Origin: Vreelandella stevensii S18214
Lineage (GTDB): Bacteria > Pseudomonadota > Gammaproteobacteria > Pseudomonadales > Halomonadaceae
Length of the DNA stretch: 64,000 nucleotides
Reading direction: 5' to 3'
Assembly (NCBI RefSeq): GCF_000275725.1
Contig: NZ_AJTS01000039.1
Coordinates: 85,821-149,820 of the forward strand
The position numbers were made by a program, and so were the translations under genes. Positions 36,281 to 45,594 of this stretch are shown here, in pieces. Under the pieces are notes generated by a model. It was not told the origin of the DNA. It ran no database searches and saw only the letters and a program-made list of their open reading frames with translations. How positions within the stretch are numbered: position 1 is the first letter of the stretch; every line of letters begins with the position of its first letter.

Positions 36281-37696
36281 TTATAGATCCGCCAGCATGT
36301 GGCGGTCGCTGTAGACGCGGCCGTAGGTACGCAGGGCGTGGATGTACAGCCCCACACCGAGCAAAGACCAGCCCGCGAAGACCGACCACTCCGCACCGCT
36401 CAGGGCCGCCGGGCTACCGGGCAGGTAGAGGCAGGCCATGCCGAAGGAGAGCACCACGGCCAGGGTGCCGCACAGCTTGCCGTGGCGAATGCGGAACGGG
36501 CGCTCCATCTCCGGCTCGCGAACCCGCAGCACCACGAAGGAGATGGCCACGAACAGGTAGGCGATCACGATGCCCAGGCCACCGGCATTGACGATCCACA
36601 CCAGCGCCGGGCGGCCGAAGAACGGCGCGATACAGGAGAGAAAGCCCATCAGGAAAATGGCGTTGGTGGGCGTTTTATAGCGCGGGTGCAGCTTGGCAAA
36701 GGGCGCAGGCAGCATGCCCGCTTTGGCCAGGGCGTAAATGGCCCGTGAACCGCCGATGTAGAAGGCGTTCCAGCTGGTGATGATGCCCGCAATACCGGCC
36801 AATACCATCAGGTTGCTGGCCCAGGGGGCGTTGAACAGGCTGCCCATGGCATCCGGCACGCTCAGGGAGCTGGCGGCCAGTTCGGTGCTGTTCAGGGCCA
36901 GGCTGGTGGCCAGAATGATCAGCGCGTACCACACCACCGCCAGGATCACCGACATCATCAGCACCTTGCCGATGGCCTTGTACGGCAGGTTGATCTCTTC
37001 AGCGGCCTGGGGAATCACGTCAAACCCCACGAACAGGAACGGCACCATGACCAGCACCGCGACGATGCCCGCCACCACGCCGGTATCGGCCTGGGTGAAC
37101 AGCGGCATCATGTTGATGGTTTCGCCTTCGAACAGCGCCCCCGTGACAAACATGACGCCCACCAGCAGAATCATGCCCGTGACGACTTTCTGGATCAGCG
37201 CCGCGGTGGTCACGCCGAAGTAGTTGATGATCATCATGGCCAGCGAACCGCCCACGCCCACGGCGACCCAGGTGGCTTTCACTTCCCAGCCGGCGATGGT
37301 CCACAGGTGGCCCACGGCGTAGTTGGGGGCCAAGTGCTCGATGACCGTGGGCAGCGCCACGGCTTCGAATGCCACCACGCTCAAGTAGCCCAGGATGATG
37401 GCCCAGGTGCACAGGAACGAGGGCAAGTGGCCCAGGGCGCGGTAGCTGTAGACGTGCTCGCCGCCCACCCTGGGCATGGCCGAGGCCAGCTCGGCGTAGG
37501 TGAGGCCGACCATCACGATCGCCAGACCGCCGACGATAAAGGCTAAAATAGCGCCCAGGCTACCGGCGGATTGAATGGCGGTGCCGGTCAGTACAATCCA
37601 GCCCCAGCCGATCATGGCGCCAAAGGCCAGGGCCAACACGTCACCCCGGGCCAGCACCCGGACGAGCTTGTCCTGTTCAGAAGAGGGAGTCGTCAT
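36281..37696 (-). CDS. APC-family amino acid permease, probably for GABA or a related amine
   Basis: 471 residues with about twelve membrane segments. The opening LALAFGAMIGWGWIVLTGTA carries the APC substrate-binding GAxIGxG-like motif; PRVGGEHVYSYRALG follows. First gene of the permease-gabD-gabT operon, so 4-aminobutyrate uptake is the simplest role, but putrescine-derived or other amino acids are possible. Confidence 0.85.
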   Translation of the reverse strand: MTTPSSEQDKLVRVLARGDVLALAFGAMIGWGWIVLTGTAIQSAGSLGAILAFIVGGLAIVMVGLTYAELASAMPRVGGEHVYSYRALGHLPSFLCTWAIILGYLSVVAFEAVALPTVIEHLAPNYAVGHLWTIAGWEVKATWVAVGVGGSLAMMIINYFGVTTAALIQKVVTGMILLVGVMFVTGALFEGETINMMPLFTQADTGVVAGIVAVLVMVPFLFVGFDVIPQAAEEINLPYKAIGKVLMMSVILAVVWYALIILATSLALNSTELAASSLSVPDAMGSLFNAPWASNLMVLAGIAGIITSWNAFYIGGSRAIYALAKAGMLPAPFAKLHPRYKTPTNAIFLMGFLSCIAPFFGRPALVWIVNAGGLGIVIAYLFVAISFVVLRVREPEMERPFRIRHGKLCGTLAVVLSFGMACLYLPGSPAALSGAEWSVFAGWSLLGVGLYIHALRTYGRVYSDRHMLADL

Positions 37697-37929
37697 TATC
37701 GTTTTCCTGCACGTTTTTGGAGATTATGGTTGGCGCTCTGGGCGCAGTGTCCTGATTCCGACAAGGGAATAACGTCACGCTAGCAGGTGGCTGCCAAACC
37801 GCGTAATGGACCACTTTGGCGTTCGACTAGACCATTTTTTGAATGCACCAAAGCGGTGCAATTTCCGCATAATGCTTTCGTCCAAGAGGCTGATCATGCG
37901 CGGCCTGGCAGAAGAAAAGAGGCAATTTC
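37697..37929. promoter_or_regulatory. Divergent gab control region with operator candidates
   Basis: This gene-free gap separates the permease operon and its likely regulator. It contains GGACCACTTTGG (37808), AGACCATTTTTTG (37830) and an inverted repeat TGCACC-AAAGC-GGTGCA (37844-37860). MocR/GabR proteins bind spaced direct repeats, so the ACCA-bearing segments are candidates. Confidence 0.45.
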
Positions 37930-39357
37930 ATGGATCGCGAGCGGGTGTTGCACCAATGCGTACAACTTTATGCACTGCAGCCTGAACGGCTCAGCAAGCA
38001 GGTACGAATAGAGCAGGCGCTGCGCCAGGCCATCATTCAGCAGTGGCCTGGCGGGCTGCGGCTGCCTTCGCACCGCGCCCTGGCAGAGGCCTTCGGCGTG
38101 GCCCGCCAAACGCTGGCCCTGGCCATGGCCACCCTACAGGAGGAGCGCCTGCTGACCACCGGCCACGGCCAGGGCACCTGGACCTGCAAGCCCAGCGCGC
38201 CAGCGCACGAGCCACCGCTGCCGCCTCGGCTTTCGCGTCGCGCTCAGCGCGTCTTGCAGGGGCCTGGGGCCAGCATGATTCAAAGCGGCGCCTTCGTGCC
38301 CGGCATTCCCGATATCGCTCAGTTCCCCATGCGCAAGTGGCGCCAACTCTATGCCAGCGTCACGGTGCCGCAAAACGCCCTGCTGCTCTCCTACTCCACC
38401 GGGGGCTACGGGCCGCTGAAGCGGGCCATCCGCGAATTTCTGGCCCGCTGGCGCAATATTCACTGCGATACCGAGCAGATCATCATTACCGACGGCACCC
38501 ACAACGGCATCGAGCTGTGCGCCGTGGCCCTGGCGGATGTGGGCGACACGGTGGCCATGGAGTCGCCCTGTTACTGGGGCGCACGCAACGTCTTCACGGC
38601 GGCGGGTTTGAACATCGACATGCTGCCCTGGCGGCCGGACACGGGCCATACGTTGCCCACCGCTTCCGGCCCGGTCACGCTGGCTTACCTCACCGGCTCG
38701 CACCACTACCCGCTCAGCGTGCCGACCCATGCTGCCCACAAGCAGCGCTTGTGCGAGGCGCTTGCGCCCCGCTACGTGGTCGAGGATGACTACGAGTTCA
38801 ACCGGGACGATCATGCCAATCTACTTTTTGATACCACCTCTGAGCGCCATTTGCTGGTAGGCTCGTTCTCCAAGATGATGTTTCCCGGCCTGCGGCTGGG
38901 CTATCTGGTGGTGCCGCGCCACTTGGCGGGGCCGATGAACCGCCTGCGCAGCGAGCTGTTTCGCGAGGGCCGCATGCTGGACCAGGCGGTGCTGGCCCAG
39001 TTCATCTTCGACGGCGACCTGGATGCCTGGTGTCGGCGTATTCAACGGGATTATCTAGGCCGCCAGCAGGTGCTGCACGACCAGCTGTGCTCGCTGCCTC
39101 AGGTGCGCTCGGTCTCGCCGCCCAGCAGTGCCATCAGCCTGTGCGTGGAGTTCGCGCCGGGCGTCAACGACGTGGCCATCGCCCAGGCGCTGCTGAAAGA
39201 GCACTTGATCGTGCGGCCTTTGAGCCCGGTGTGCGCCGCCTCTGACCCTCGCGTGGGCCTGGTGATGGGGGTGGGTATGCTGTCGGGGGAAACCCTGGCA
39301 CGCGAAGCGCAGCGCCTGCGCCGCCGCCTGGAACCACTGCTGCGCCAGGGGCACTGA
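37930..39357 (+). CDS. MocR/GabR-like GntR-aminotransferase regulator
   Basis: 475 residues. A GntR-type winged helix (LPSHRALAEAFGVARQTLAL) is joined to a fold-type I aminotransferase-like domain. The PLP lysine lies in LLVGSFSKMMFPGLRLGYLV and VVEDDYEFN holds the cofactor Asp. GabR-type regulators bind PLP and GABA and activate gabTD while repressing themselves. Divergence from permease-gabD-gabT fits this. AGAGG precedes the ATG. Confidence 0.88.
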   Translation: MDRERVLHQCVQLYALQPERLSKQVRIEQALRQAIIQQWPGGLRLPSHRALAEAFGVARQTLALAMATLQEERLLTTGHGQGTWTCKPSAPAHEPPLPPRLSRRAQRVLQGPGASMIQSGAFVPGIPDIAQFPMRKWRQLYASVTVPQNALLLSYSTGGYGPLKRAIREFLARWRNIHCDTEQIIITDGTHNGIELCAVALADVGDTVAMESPCYWGARNVFTAAGLNIDMLPWRPDTGHTLPTASGPVTLAYLTGSHHYPLSVPTHAAHKQRLCEALAPRYVVEDDYEFNRDDHANLLFDTTSERHLLVGSFSKMMFPGLRLGYLVVPRHLAGPMNRLRSELFREGRMLDQAVLAQFIFDGDLDAWCRRIQRDYLGRQQVLHDQLCSLPQVRSVSPPSSAISLCVEFAPGVNDVAIAQALLKEHLIVRPLSPVCAASDPRVGLVMGVGMLSGETLAREAQRLRRRLEPLLRQGH

Positions 39358-39391
39358 CCCCGTATAACCACTTATTCACAAGGAACGTCCT

Positions 39392-40048
39392 ATGCATCGC
39401 CCTGTTGATAACTCTCTGGCCTGGCGCCTATGGTTGAGCATCGCGGCGCTGTTGCTGCTGTCGGGGTGTGCCTCATTGGCGCCCAGCCCGCCACAGGACC
39501 AGAGCAACATCTGCGAAATCTTCCGCGAGCAGCCCAGCTGGTACGACTATGCGCGGGAGTCTCAGGAGCAGTGGGGCACGCCGATTGCCACCCAGATGTC
39601 GTTCATTCAGCAGGAGTCCTCGTTCCGAAGCCATGTGCGCCCCGACCGCAAGCGCTACCTGGGCTTCATTCCCGGCCCGCGCCCTTCATCGGCCAGGGGC
39701 TATGCCCAGGCACAGGACCCGGTGTGGGGCGAATACCGCGACCAGGCGGGCAGCATGTTTGCGCGGCGCACTCACATGAAGCACGCCACCGACTTCATCG
39801 GCTGGTACAACGCCCGCACCCGCGCGCAAACCGGCATTTCCCTGAGCAACCCCGAACACCTTTATTACGCTTACCATGAAGGCGCGGGCGGCTATCAGCG
39901 TGGCACCTACCGCAATAAGCCCCACGTGCTCAGCGCGGGCCGCCAGGTCGCCCAGCGAGCCGGGCGTTATCAAGCCCAGCTGAACAGCTGTGAAGCCGAG
40001 TTTCAGTGTCGACGCTTCTATCAGGTCGGGCCCTTTTGCCGTAGCTGA
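39392..40048 (+). CDS. Outer-membrane lipoprotein with SLT-like (lytic transglycosylase) domain
   Basis: 218 residues. The signal peptide ends in a lipobox LLLSGC with Cys26. The segment ATQMSFIQQESSFRSHVRP has the transglycosylase Glu (residue 75) in its usual QESSF context, and GYAQAQDPVWGEYRDQAG follows as in SLT domains. It probably cleaves peptidoglycan from the outer-membrane face. The 3' end abuts the IS605-type element. Confidence 0.78.
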   Translation: MHRPVDNSLAWRLWLSIAALLLLSGCASLAPSPPQDQSNICEIFREQPSWYDYARESQEQWGTPIATQMSFIQQESSFRSHVRPDRKRYLGFIPGPRPSSARGYAQAQDPVWGEYRDQAGSMFARRTHMKHATDFIGWYNARTRAQTGISLSNPEHLYYAYHEGAGGYQRGTYRNKPHVLSAGRQVAQRAGRYQAQLNSCEAEFQCRRFYQVGPFCRS

Positions 40049-40059
40049 GGGCACGCATC

Positions 40060-40200
40060 TTGACTGCTCCTCGCCCTGAAGGACGAGGATTCCCAATTCA
40101 ACGAGAATCGGACACGGAGACTGGCTCCATGCCGCTTACATTCTCTCCAAGGGCTAACACCGCCAGCCCGGCGGCTTTAATGTTAAGCGCGGCATTGATG
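40060..40200 (-). ncRNA. Candidate omega RNA (reRNA) of TnpB
   Basis: In TnpB systems the guide RNA scaffold is the 3' end of tnpB plus the right end of the element, and the guide is the DNA just outside. Here the right-end hairpin 40069-40088 is followed by TCAA, then by GATGCGTGCCCTCAGCTACG as the possible guide (40059-40040, end of the lipoprotein gene). The 5' boundary is a guess. Confidence 0.5.
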
Positions 40201-41243
40201 TCGCGGTCGTTATCGGCGGCGCACTCGGGGCACGTCCAGGTCCGAACCTGCAACGGCATCTCGGGCATCACATGCCCGCAGCCAGAACAGCGTTTGCTGG
40301 AGGGATACCACTGGTCGATGGCCGACAGTTGCCGGCCCGCCCAGTCGGCCTTATACGCCAGCTGCCGGACGAATTCGCCCCAGCCCGCATCGCTGATCGA
40401 CTTGGCCAGCGAGCGATTGCGCAGCATGTTCTTCACCTTGAGGGACTCGACGCAGATCACTTGGTTCTCGTTGACGATCTGGCGGGATAACTTGTGCAAG
40501 TTGTCCATCCGGCAATCGGAGATCCTGGCGTGAAGGCGGGCGACTTTCTGCCTGGCCTTGGCACGGTTCTTCGAGCCGCGCTGCTTCTTACTCAGCCGAC
40601 GCTGTGCCCTGGCCAGCCGGGTCGCGTATTTCGCCGTATGGCGGGGATTGCCGATTCGATGCCCGTCGCTGGTGACGAACAGGTCTTTCAGGCCGAGGTC
40701 GATGCCCACCATTTTCGGGGTCACGGGCAGCGTCTCGGGCGAGAACTCGCAGAGGCAGCTGACGAAGTAGCGCCCTGCGGCGTCCTTGGATACGGTGACG
40801 GTGGTCGGTTCGCTGGGCAATTCACGGCTCCAGCGGATCGCCAGCGGTTCCTTGCACTTGGCAAGAAACAACTCGCCGTCGCGGTACTTGAAGGCCGAGC
40901 GAGTGAACTCCGCCGACTGGCGGTGCCGCTTGCTCTTAAAGCTCGGGTACCTGGCTCGGCCCTCGAAGAAGTTCTTGAAGGCCGTCTGCTGGTGGCGAAG
41001 GCACTGTTGAAGCGGGACCGAGCTGACCTCGTTGAGAAACGCGGTATCGTCAGCCTTCTTCATGCGCGACAACTCGGCGTTCGCCGCTACGTAGCCGACC
41101 TTTTCCTTGCGCGCGTAGAACGCATCGGTGCGATAGCGAAGCACTGCGTTGTAGACGAAGCGCACACACCCAAACGTCCGAGCCAGGAGCTGTTCCTGCT
41201 CAGGCGTCGGGTAGAAGCGGTATTTGTAGGCGCGTTTCGTCAT
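40098..41243 (-). CDS. tnpB: TnpB RNA-guided endonuclease
   Basis: 381 residues with the full RuvC set: Asp182 in GIDLGLKDLF, Glu266 in QVICVESLKVKNM, and the third Asp in DNDRDINAAL (346/348). The zinc ribbon is complete: Cys319, Cys322, Cys338, Cys341. The N-terminal OrfB HTH region (YKYRFYPTPEQEQLL) is intact. TnpB nicks or cuts DNA directed by the element's RNA and helps keep the element at its site. No frameshift seen, so activity is plausible. Confidence 0.93.
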   Translation of the reverse strand: MTKRAYKYRFYPTPEQEQLLARTFGCVRFVYNAVLRYRTDAFYARKEKVGYVAANAELSRMKKADDTAFLNEVSSVPLQQCLRHQQTAFKNFFEGRARYPSFKSKRHRQSAEFTRSAFKYRDGELFLAKCKEPLAIRWSRELPSEPTTVTVSKDAAGRYFVSCLCEFSPETLPVTPKMVGIDLGLKDLFVTSDGHRIGNPRHTAKYATRLARAQRRLSKKQRGSKNRAKARQKVARLHARISDCRMDNLHKLSRQIVNENQVICVESLKVKNMLRNRSLAKSISDAGWGEFVRQLAYKADWAGRQLSAIDQWYPSSKRCSGCGHVMPEMPLQVRTWTCPECAADNDRDINAALNIKAAGLAVLALGENVSGMEPVSVSDSR

Positions 41244-41339
41244 GCCTCACAAAATATGCCATTAGCTGTAAGATGGCAACCACCAGAGAGAGGGAGGCAG
41301 CGAGAACAGGGTCGTCCTGACGGACGACGCGCTATCCCT

Positions 41340-41360
41340 CCCCGCACTAGAAGTGCGGGG
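41340..41360 (-). repeat. Left-end hairpin of the IS605-type element
   Basis: Nine-bp perfect stem CCCCGCACT/AGTGCGGGG with a three-base loop, followed by GTTTCTCGCGC. The same context surrounds the end hairpin of the derivative at 51124-51144. Confidence 0.85.
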
Positions 41361-41625
41361 TTTCTCGCGCAAAGACTGATGATGTAGAACGGTACCCCTG
41401 AAAGCAACCCGTGCCGAGCTTCAGCCAAGGTCGCCTGGTGCAGGATTCGTCATGATCCCGCTTCCCCGCTTAATTTCCTTCAGAGGGGTTTTGTTTTGCT
41501 GAAGCATCCCCACTAATACGTTCATAGGGTAATCGTTGGCACTGGCTCAATCATTGGCACCAAGTAGTAAACTGGTCTATTCTTTTGCCACTGTCACTCT
41601 CACCGCGTTACAAGGAGTTTGCCTC

Positions 41626-42744
41626 ATGGCGTACGAAACGCTGCTGTCCCCCACCACGCTGGGTAGCCTGAATCTTCCTAACCGCGTCATCATGGCGCCG
41701 CTGACCCGTTCGCGCACGCCGGATAGCGTGCCGGGCAAGATGCAGGAAGCTTATTACGGCCAGCGTGCAGGCGCGGGCTTGATCATCAGCGAAGCCACCA
41801 ATATCTCTCCTACGGCTCGTGGCTATGTCTATACGCCCGGCATCTGGACCGATGAGCAGGAAGCGGGCTGGAAAGGGGTGGTGAATGCCGTGCATGCCAA
41901 GGGTGGCCGGATTGCCCTGCAGCTGTGGCACGTGGGCCGCGTTTCCCATGAGATGGTGCAGCCCGATGGCCAGCAGCCGGTTGCCCCCAGCGCCCTGAAA
42001 GGGGAAGGCGCCCAGTGTTTCGTCGAGTTCGAAGACGGCACCGCGGGTCAGCACCCCACCAGCACGCCCCGCGCGCTGGAGACCGACGAGATTCCCGGTA
42101 TCGTGGAGGATTACCGCCAAGCGGCCATTCGCGCCAAGCGGGCAGGGTTCGACATGGTCGAAGTACACGCTGCCAATGCTTACCTGCTGAACCAGTTCCT
42201 GGCCACCGGCACCAACCAGCGTACCGACCAGTACGGCGGCTCGCTGGAAAACCGTGCCCGCTTCCCGCTGGAAGTGGTCGATGCCGTGGTGGACGTGTTT
42301 GGCGCTGAGCGTGTCGGCATCCGCATGACGCCGTTCATCGAGCTGTTTGGCTTGACCGACGACGAGCCGGAAGCCATGGCGTTCTACATGGCCGAAGAGC
42401 TTTCCAAGCGCGGCCTGGCCTACCTGCACCTGAACGAGCCCAACTGGGCCGGTGGCGATATCACCTTCCCCGATGGTTTCCGCGAGCAGATGCGCGAGCG
42501 CTTCAGCGGCAGCCTGATCTATTGCGGCAACTACGACGCCGAGCGTGCCGAAGCGCGCATCAAGGAAAACACCACCGATGCCGTGGCCTTTGGCCGCCCT
42601 TACATCGCCAACCCGGACCTGCCGGAACGTTTCCGCGTCAACGCTCCGCTGACCGAGCCGAACCACGAAACCTTCTACGGCGGCGATGAAAAGGGCTACA
42701 CCGATTATCCCTTCCTGGATAACGGTTACGACCGTATCGGCTAA
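41626..42744 (+). CDS. nemA: Old Yellow Enzyme family ene-reductase (NemA type)
   Basis: 372 residues, FMN TIM barrel. The opening (TTLGSLNLPNRVIMAPLTRS), LWHVGRVSH, FDMVEVHAANAYLLNQFL, NQRTDQYGGSLENRARF and DAVAFGRPYIANPDLPERF match E. coli NemA, which reduces N-ethylmaleimide, nitro-esters and enones with NADPH. The ATG at 41626 follows AAGGAG; an open frame from 41536 lacks a site. TTGGCAC occurs twice about 25 bases apart upstream (41537, 41561). No NemR gene is adjacent. Confidence 0.92.
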   Translation: MAYETLLSPTTLGSLNLPNRVIMAPLTRSRTPDSVPGKMQEAYYGQRAGAGLIISEATNISPTARGYVYTPGIWTDEQEAGWKGVVNAVHAKGGRIALQLWHVGRVSHEMVQPDGQQPVAPSALKGEGAQCFVEFEDGTAGQHPTSTPRALETDEIPGIVEDYRQAAIRAKRAGFDMVEVHAANAYLLNQFLATGTNQRTDQYGGSLENRARFPLEVVDAVVDVFGAERVGIRMTPFIELFGLTDDEPEAMAFYMAEELSKRGLAYLHLNEPNWAGGDITFPDGFREQMRERFSGSLIYCGNYDAERAEARIKENTTDAVAFGRPYIANPDLPERFRVNAPLTEPNHETFYGGDEKGYTDYPFLDNGYDRIG

Positions 42745-42803
42745 ACGTTTCAGGCCAACGCGTGTTCAGGGTTTCCCCACTTGGGGGAACCCTTAAGCAT
42801 GAA

Positions 42804-42830
42804 AAGCATCACTCAGGTGGTGCTTTTTTA
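42804..42830 (+). terminator. Intrinsic terminator after the ene-reductase
   Basis: AAGCATCAC-TCAG-GTGGTGCTT (one G-U pair) followed by TTTTTA. A second stem, AGGGTTTCCCC/GGGGGAACCCT with one bulge, precedes it at about 42768-42792. Confidence 0.75.
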
Positions 42831-42892
42831 TGCCTTGAACGCGTGAAACGCTGTTAATCTGTTGATTCTATCGTTTTAACGCGATACTCCTA

Positions 42893-43262
42893 TTGCTGGA
42901 GAGATCGCTTATATTCGGTTCTTTGATGGCGCTGCTCGTCTCGCTACTGCTGGTGGGAGCCGCCGCCATGACGGGGGCACGCTTTCGCCCCGACGGCTGG
43001 TACCGGGCACTGCGCAAGCCCCGCTGGACACCGCCCGACCTCGCTTTTCCCATTGTCTGGGGTATTCTGTACCTGCTGATGGCCATCGCGGCATGGCGGG
43101 TCTACATGACCGAAGATGCACCTCTGCGCAACGCCAGCCTGGCCGTCTATGGCGCGCAACTGCTGGCCAGGCCACTCTCCTCGCCGCGTGGCTGATGGTG
43201 CCTTACTGGGCTATGGGGCGCGCTGGCTCTGGCGCTCAATGCTTCCATCTGGCGGTTGAATA
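42893..43262 (+). pseudogene. Decayed tspO (TspO/MBR family)
   Basis: The N-terminal half reads as TspO: PDGWYRALRKPRWTPPDLAF then FPIVWGILYLLMAIAAWRVY, ending at VYGAQLL. The next two membrane helices are largely missing. The remaining C-terminal pieces appear in other frames (TLLAAWLMVPYW; LALALNASIWRLN). An internal deletion plus at least one frameshift has removed the porphyrin-binding five-helix fold. Confidence 0.8.
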
Positions 43263-43298
43263 GCGCCCAGGCGTTAACGGACAACAGGGATTCACTCC

Positions 43299-43895
43299 AT
43301 GGATATGACTTCTCTTTCCGTACTGCTGGCTTTCGCCTCCTTGTTACTGGGCGTGGTGGCCGCGTTGATTTTCATCTACGTCGTCATGCCCAAGCGGCGG
43401 CGCGCCAGGGAAAAGGCCGTGGAGCCCTCCCCCGCCGTGGCCAAGGACACCACACCCCCGCCCGCTGAAGAGCCTCCGCCGCCGCCGTCCACCAAACGAA
43501 CCGGCAAGGTAAAACAGCATTCGCTATTCGTCATCTTCCATCAGCCGGATGCCTCGACCGATGCCCGACTGACCGAGTGGCTGAGGGAAAAAGGCGCCCA
43601 TTACCACGCCATCAAGAAAGTCTTTCTGATCGACGGCCAGCAGCCCTCCAACCCTATCACCGTGGCCAATGCTTTTCCGCCGGGAGACATGCCCGACCTG
43701 CTGAGGGGCGAAACCCACGAGCCGATCCGCGGTGTGAGCCTGCTGGTGAAGCCGCCGCTGCATAAACGCCGCAATCAGCAGATGCACGTGTATGTAGAGC
43801 TCGCCAAGGAGATGAACGAGACCTTCAGCGGCGACATGCTGGACGCTGACCGAGAACCGGCCAGCGAATCCACTTACGCGCAGATCATCGGCTGA
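43299..43895 (+). CDS. ZipA-like membrane-anchored protein
   Basis: 198 residues. An N-terminal membrane segment (about 5-30) with outward N-terminus and basic RRRAR edge is followed by a Pro-rich linker. The C-terminal domain (about 70-195) resembles the FtsZ-binding domain of ZipA: GVSLLVKPPLHKRR, then FSGDMLDADREPASESTYAQ in place of ZipA's VLDDQR-type block. It may tether or tune a division protein. Normal zipA sits by ligA, so this is probably a second ZipA-like protein. Converges on ybiT with one base between stops. Confidence 0.6.
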   Translation: MDMTSLSVLLAFASLLLGVVAALIFIYVVMPKRRRAREKAVEPSPAVAKDTTPPPAEEPPPPPSTKRTGKVKQHSLFVIFHQPDASTDARLTEWLREKGAHYHAIKKVFLIDGQQPSNPITVANAFPPGDMPDLLRGETHEPIRGVSLLVKPPLHKRRNQQMHVYVELAKEMNETFSGDMLDADREPASESTYAQIIG

Positions 43896-43896
43896 C

Positions 43897-45483
43897 TCAG
43901 ATCACGCCTTGGCTGCGCAGGTAGTCGTCGTAGCTGCCGCTGAAGTCGACGATGCCATCGGGCTGCATGTCGATGATGCGCGTGGCCAGGCTGGAGACGA
44001 ACTCGCGGTCGTGGCTGACGAACAGCAGCGTGCCGGGGTAGTTCTCCAGCGCCAGGTTGAGCGCTTCGATGGACTCCATGTCCAGGTGGTTGGTGGGCTC
44101 GTCCATCAGCAGCACGTTGGGATTGGTGAGCGTTAACTTACCGAACAGCATCCGCCCCTGCTCGCCGCCGGAAATCACCTTCACCGATTTGCCGATATCG
44201 TCGCTGGAAAACAGCATGCGGCCCAGCGCGCCGCGCACCACCTGCTCGCCTCCTTTGGTCCACTGGCTCATCCACTCGAACAGGGTGGCGTCATTGGCGA
44301 AGTCGTCGGCATGGTCCTGGGCGAAGATGCCCAGCTCGGCGGCGTCAGTCCACTTCACTTCGCCAGCATCGGGGCGCAGGTCACCGGCCAGGGTTTTCAG
44401 CAGAGTGGTTTTACCAATGCCGTTAGGGCCGATAATGGCAATCCGCTCGCCCGCTTCCACGGTCATGGAAAAACGCTTGAACAACGGCTCGCCGTCGTAG
44501 CCTTTGGTAATGGCATCGACGTTTACCGCGTTGCGGTGAATCTTCTTGTTCTGGTCGAAACGAATGAACGGACTGACGCGGCTGGAGGGTTTGATGTCTT
44601 CCAGCTTGATCTTGTCGATCTGACGCGCCCGGGAGGTGGCCTGCTTGGCCTTGGAGGCGTTCGCCGAGAAGCGGCTGACGAACTGCTGAAGCTCGGCAAT
44701 TTGCGCTTTTTTCTTGGCGTTGTCGGCATACTGACGCTCACGCGCAGCGGTGGCCGCCGTCATGTAGTCGTCGTAGTTACCGGGGAACAGGGTAATTTCG
44801 CCGTAATCCAGGTCGGCCATGTGGGTGCAGACGCTGTTCAGGAAGTGGCGGTCGTGGGAAATGATCACCATGGTGCTGCTGCGCGCTTTCAGAATATCTT
44901 CCAGCCAGCGGATGGTGTTGATGTCCAGGTGGTTGGTGGGCTCGTCGAGCAGCAGTACGTCCGGGTCGGAGAACAGCGCCTGGGCCAGCAGCACGCGCAG
45001 TTTCCAGCCGGGGGCGACTTCGCTCATGGGGCCAGTGTGCTGCTCCAGCGGAATGCCCAGCCCCAGCAGCAGCTCGCCCGCGCGGGACTCGGCGGTGTAG
45101 CCATCCAGCTCGGCATACTGCACTTCCAGGTCGGCCACGGCCATGCCGTCTTCTTCGCTCATCTCGGCCAGCGAGTAGATCCGCTCCCGCTCGGCGGCTA
45201 CTTTCCACAGCTCCGCGTTGCCCATGATGACGGTGTCGATCACCCGCTCGTTCTCATAGGCAAACTGGTCCTGACGCAGCTTGCCCAGCCGCGTGCTGCT
45301 GTCCAGCATCACCTGCCCTGAAGAGGGCTCCAGCTCGCCGCCGAGGATTTTCATGAAGGTAGACTTGCCGCAGCCGTTGGCGCCAATCAAGCCGTAGCGA
45401 TTGCCGTTATTGAACTTGACGGAGACGTTTTCGAACAGGGGCTTGGCCCCGAACTGCATGGTGATATTGGCGGTTGCGATCAA
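43897..45483 (-). CDS. ybiT: ABC-F ATPase YbiT
   Basis: 528 residues if it starts at the TTG at 45483, with AGGG upstream; E. coli YbiT has 530. Two ABC cassettes with Walker [10 protein letters not shown] and GPNGIGKTT, and [11 protein letters not shown] twice, flank the linker [20 protein letters not shown]. No membrane domain. ABC-F proteins act on ribosomes at the E site. An open frame continues to 45543 but without a credible start. Confidence 0.92.
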   Translation of the reverse strand: MIATANITMQFGAKPLFENVSVKFNNGNRYGLIGANGCGKSTFMKILGGELEPSSGQVMLDSSTRLGKLRQDQFAYENERVIDTVIMGNAELWKVAAERERIYSLAEMSEEDGMAVADLEVQYAELDGYTAESRAGELLLGLGIPLEQHTGPMSEVAPGWKLRVLLAQALFSDPDVLLLDEPTNHLDINTIRWLEDILKARSSTMVIISHDRHFLNSVCTHMADLDYGEITLFPGNYDDYMTAATAARERQYADNAKKKAQIAELQQFVSRFSANASKAKQATSRARQIDKIKLEDIKPSSRVSPFIRFDQNKKIHRNAVNVDAITKGYDGEPLFKRFSMTVEAGERIAIIGPNGIGKTTLLKTLAGDLRPDAGEVKWTDAAELGIFAQDHADDFANDATLFEWMSQWTKGGEQVVRGALGRMLFSSDDIGKSVKVISGGEQGRMLFGKLTLTNPNVLLMDEPTNHLDMESIEALNLALENYPGTLLFVSHDREFVSSLATRIIDMQPDGIVDFSGSYDDYLRSQGVI

Positions 45484-45594
45484 GATAGAAACCCTGGTTG
45501 GCGAAATAGCCCTGGTGGAAGCGCGGCACGCGTGCAAAAGCACGCGATTCTACGCGCCTTTGGGCGACGTTACATCTCCCCGGCGCGTTTCCGG

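Larger units (their letters stand above)
40060..41373 (-). mobile_element. IS200/IS605-type element with tnpB only (IS1341 type)
   Basis: It carries tnpB and no tnpA. The right end (plus-strand 40060) terminates in TCAA on the minus strand and has the hairpin CCTCGTCC-TTCA-GGGCGAGG (40069-40088). The left end has CCCCGCACT/AGTGCGGGG (41340-41360) and a second hairpin GTCGTCC-TGAC-GGACGAC (41311-41328). No flanking direct repeat, as expected for this family. A tnpB-deleted relative sits at 50824-51157. Confidence 0.82.

Noticed and set aside
45484-45543. 20-residue N-terminal extension of YbiT
   Set aside because: No ribosome site and no match to YbiT, which begins at the residues following the TTG at 45483.
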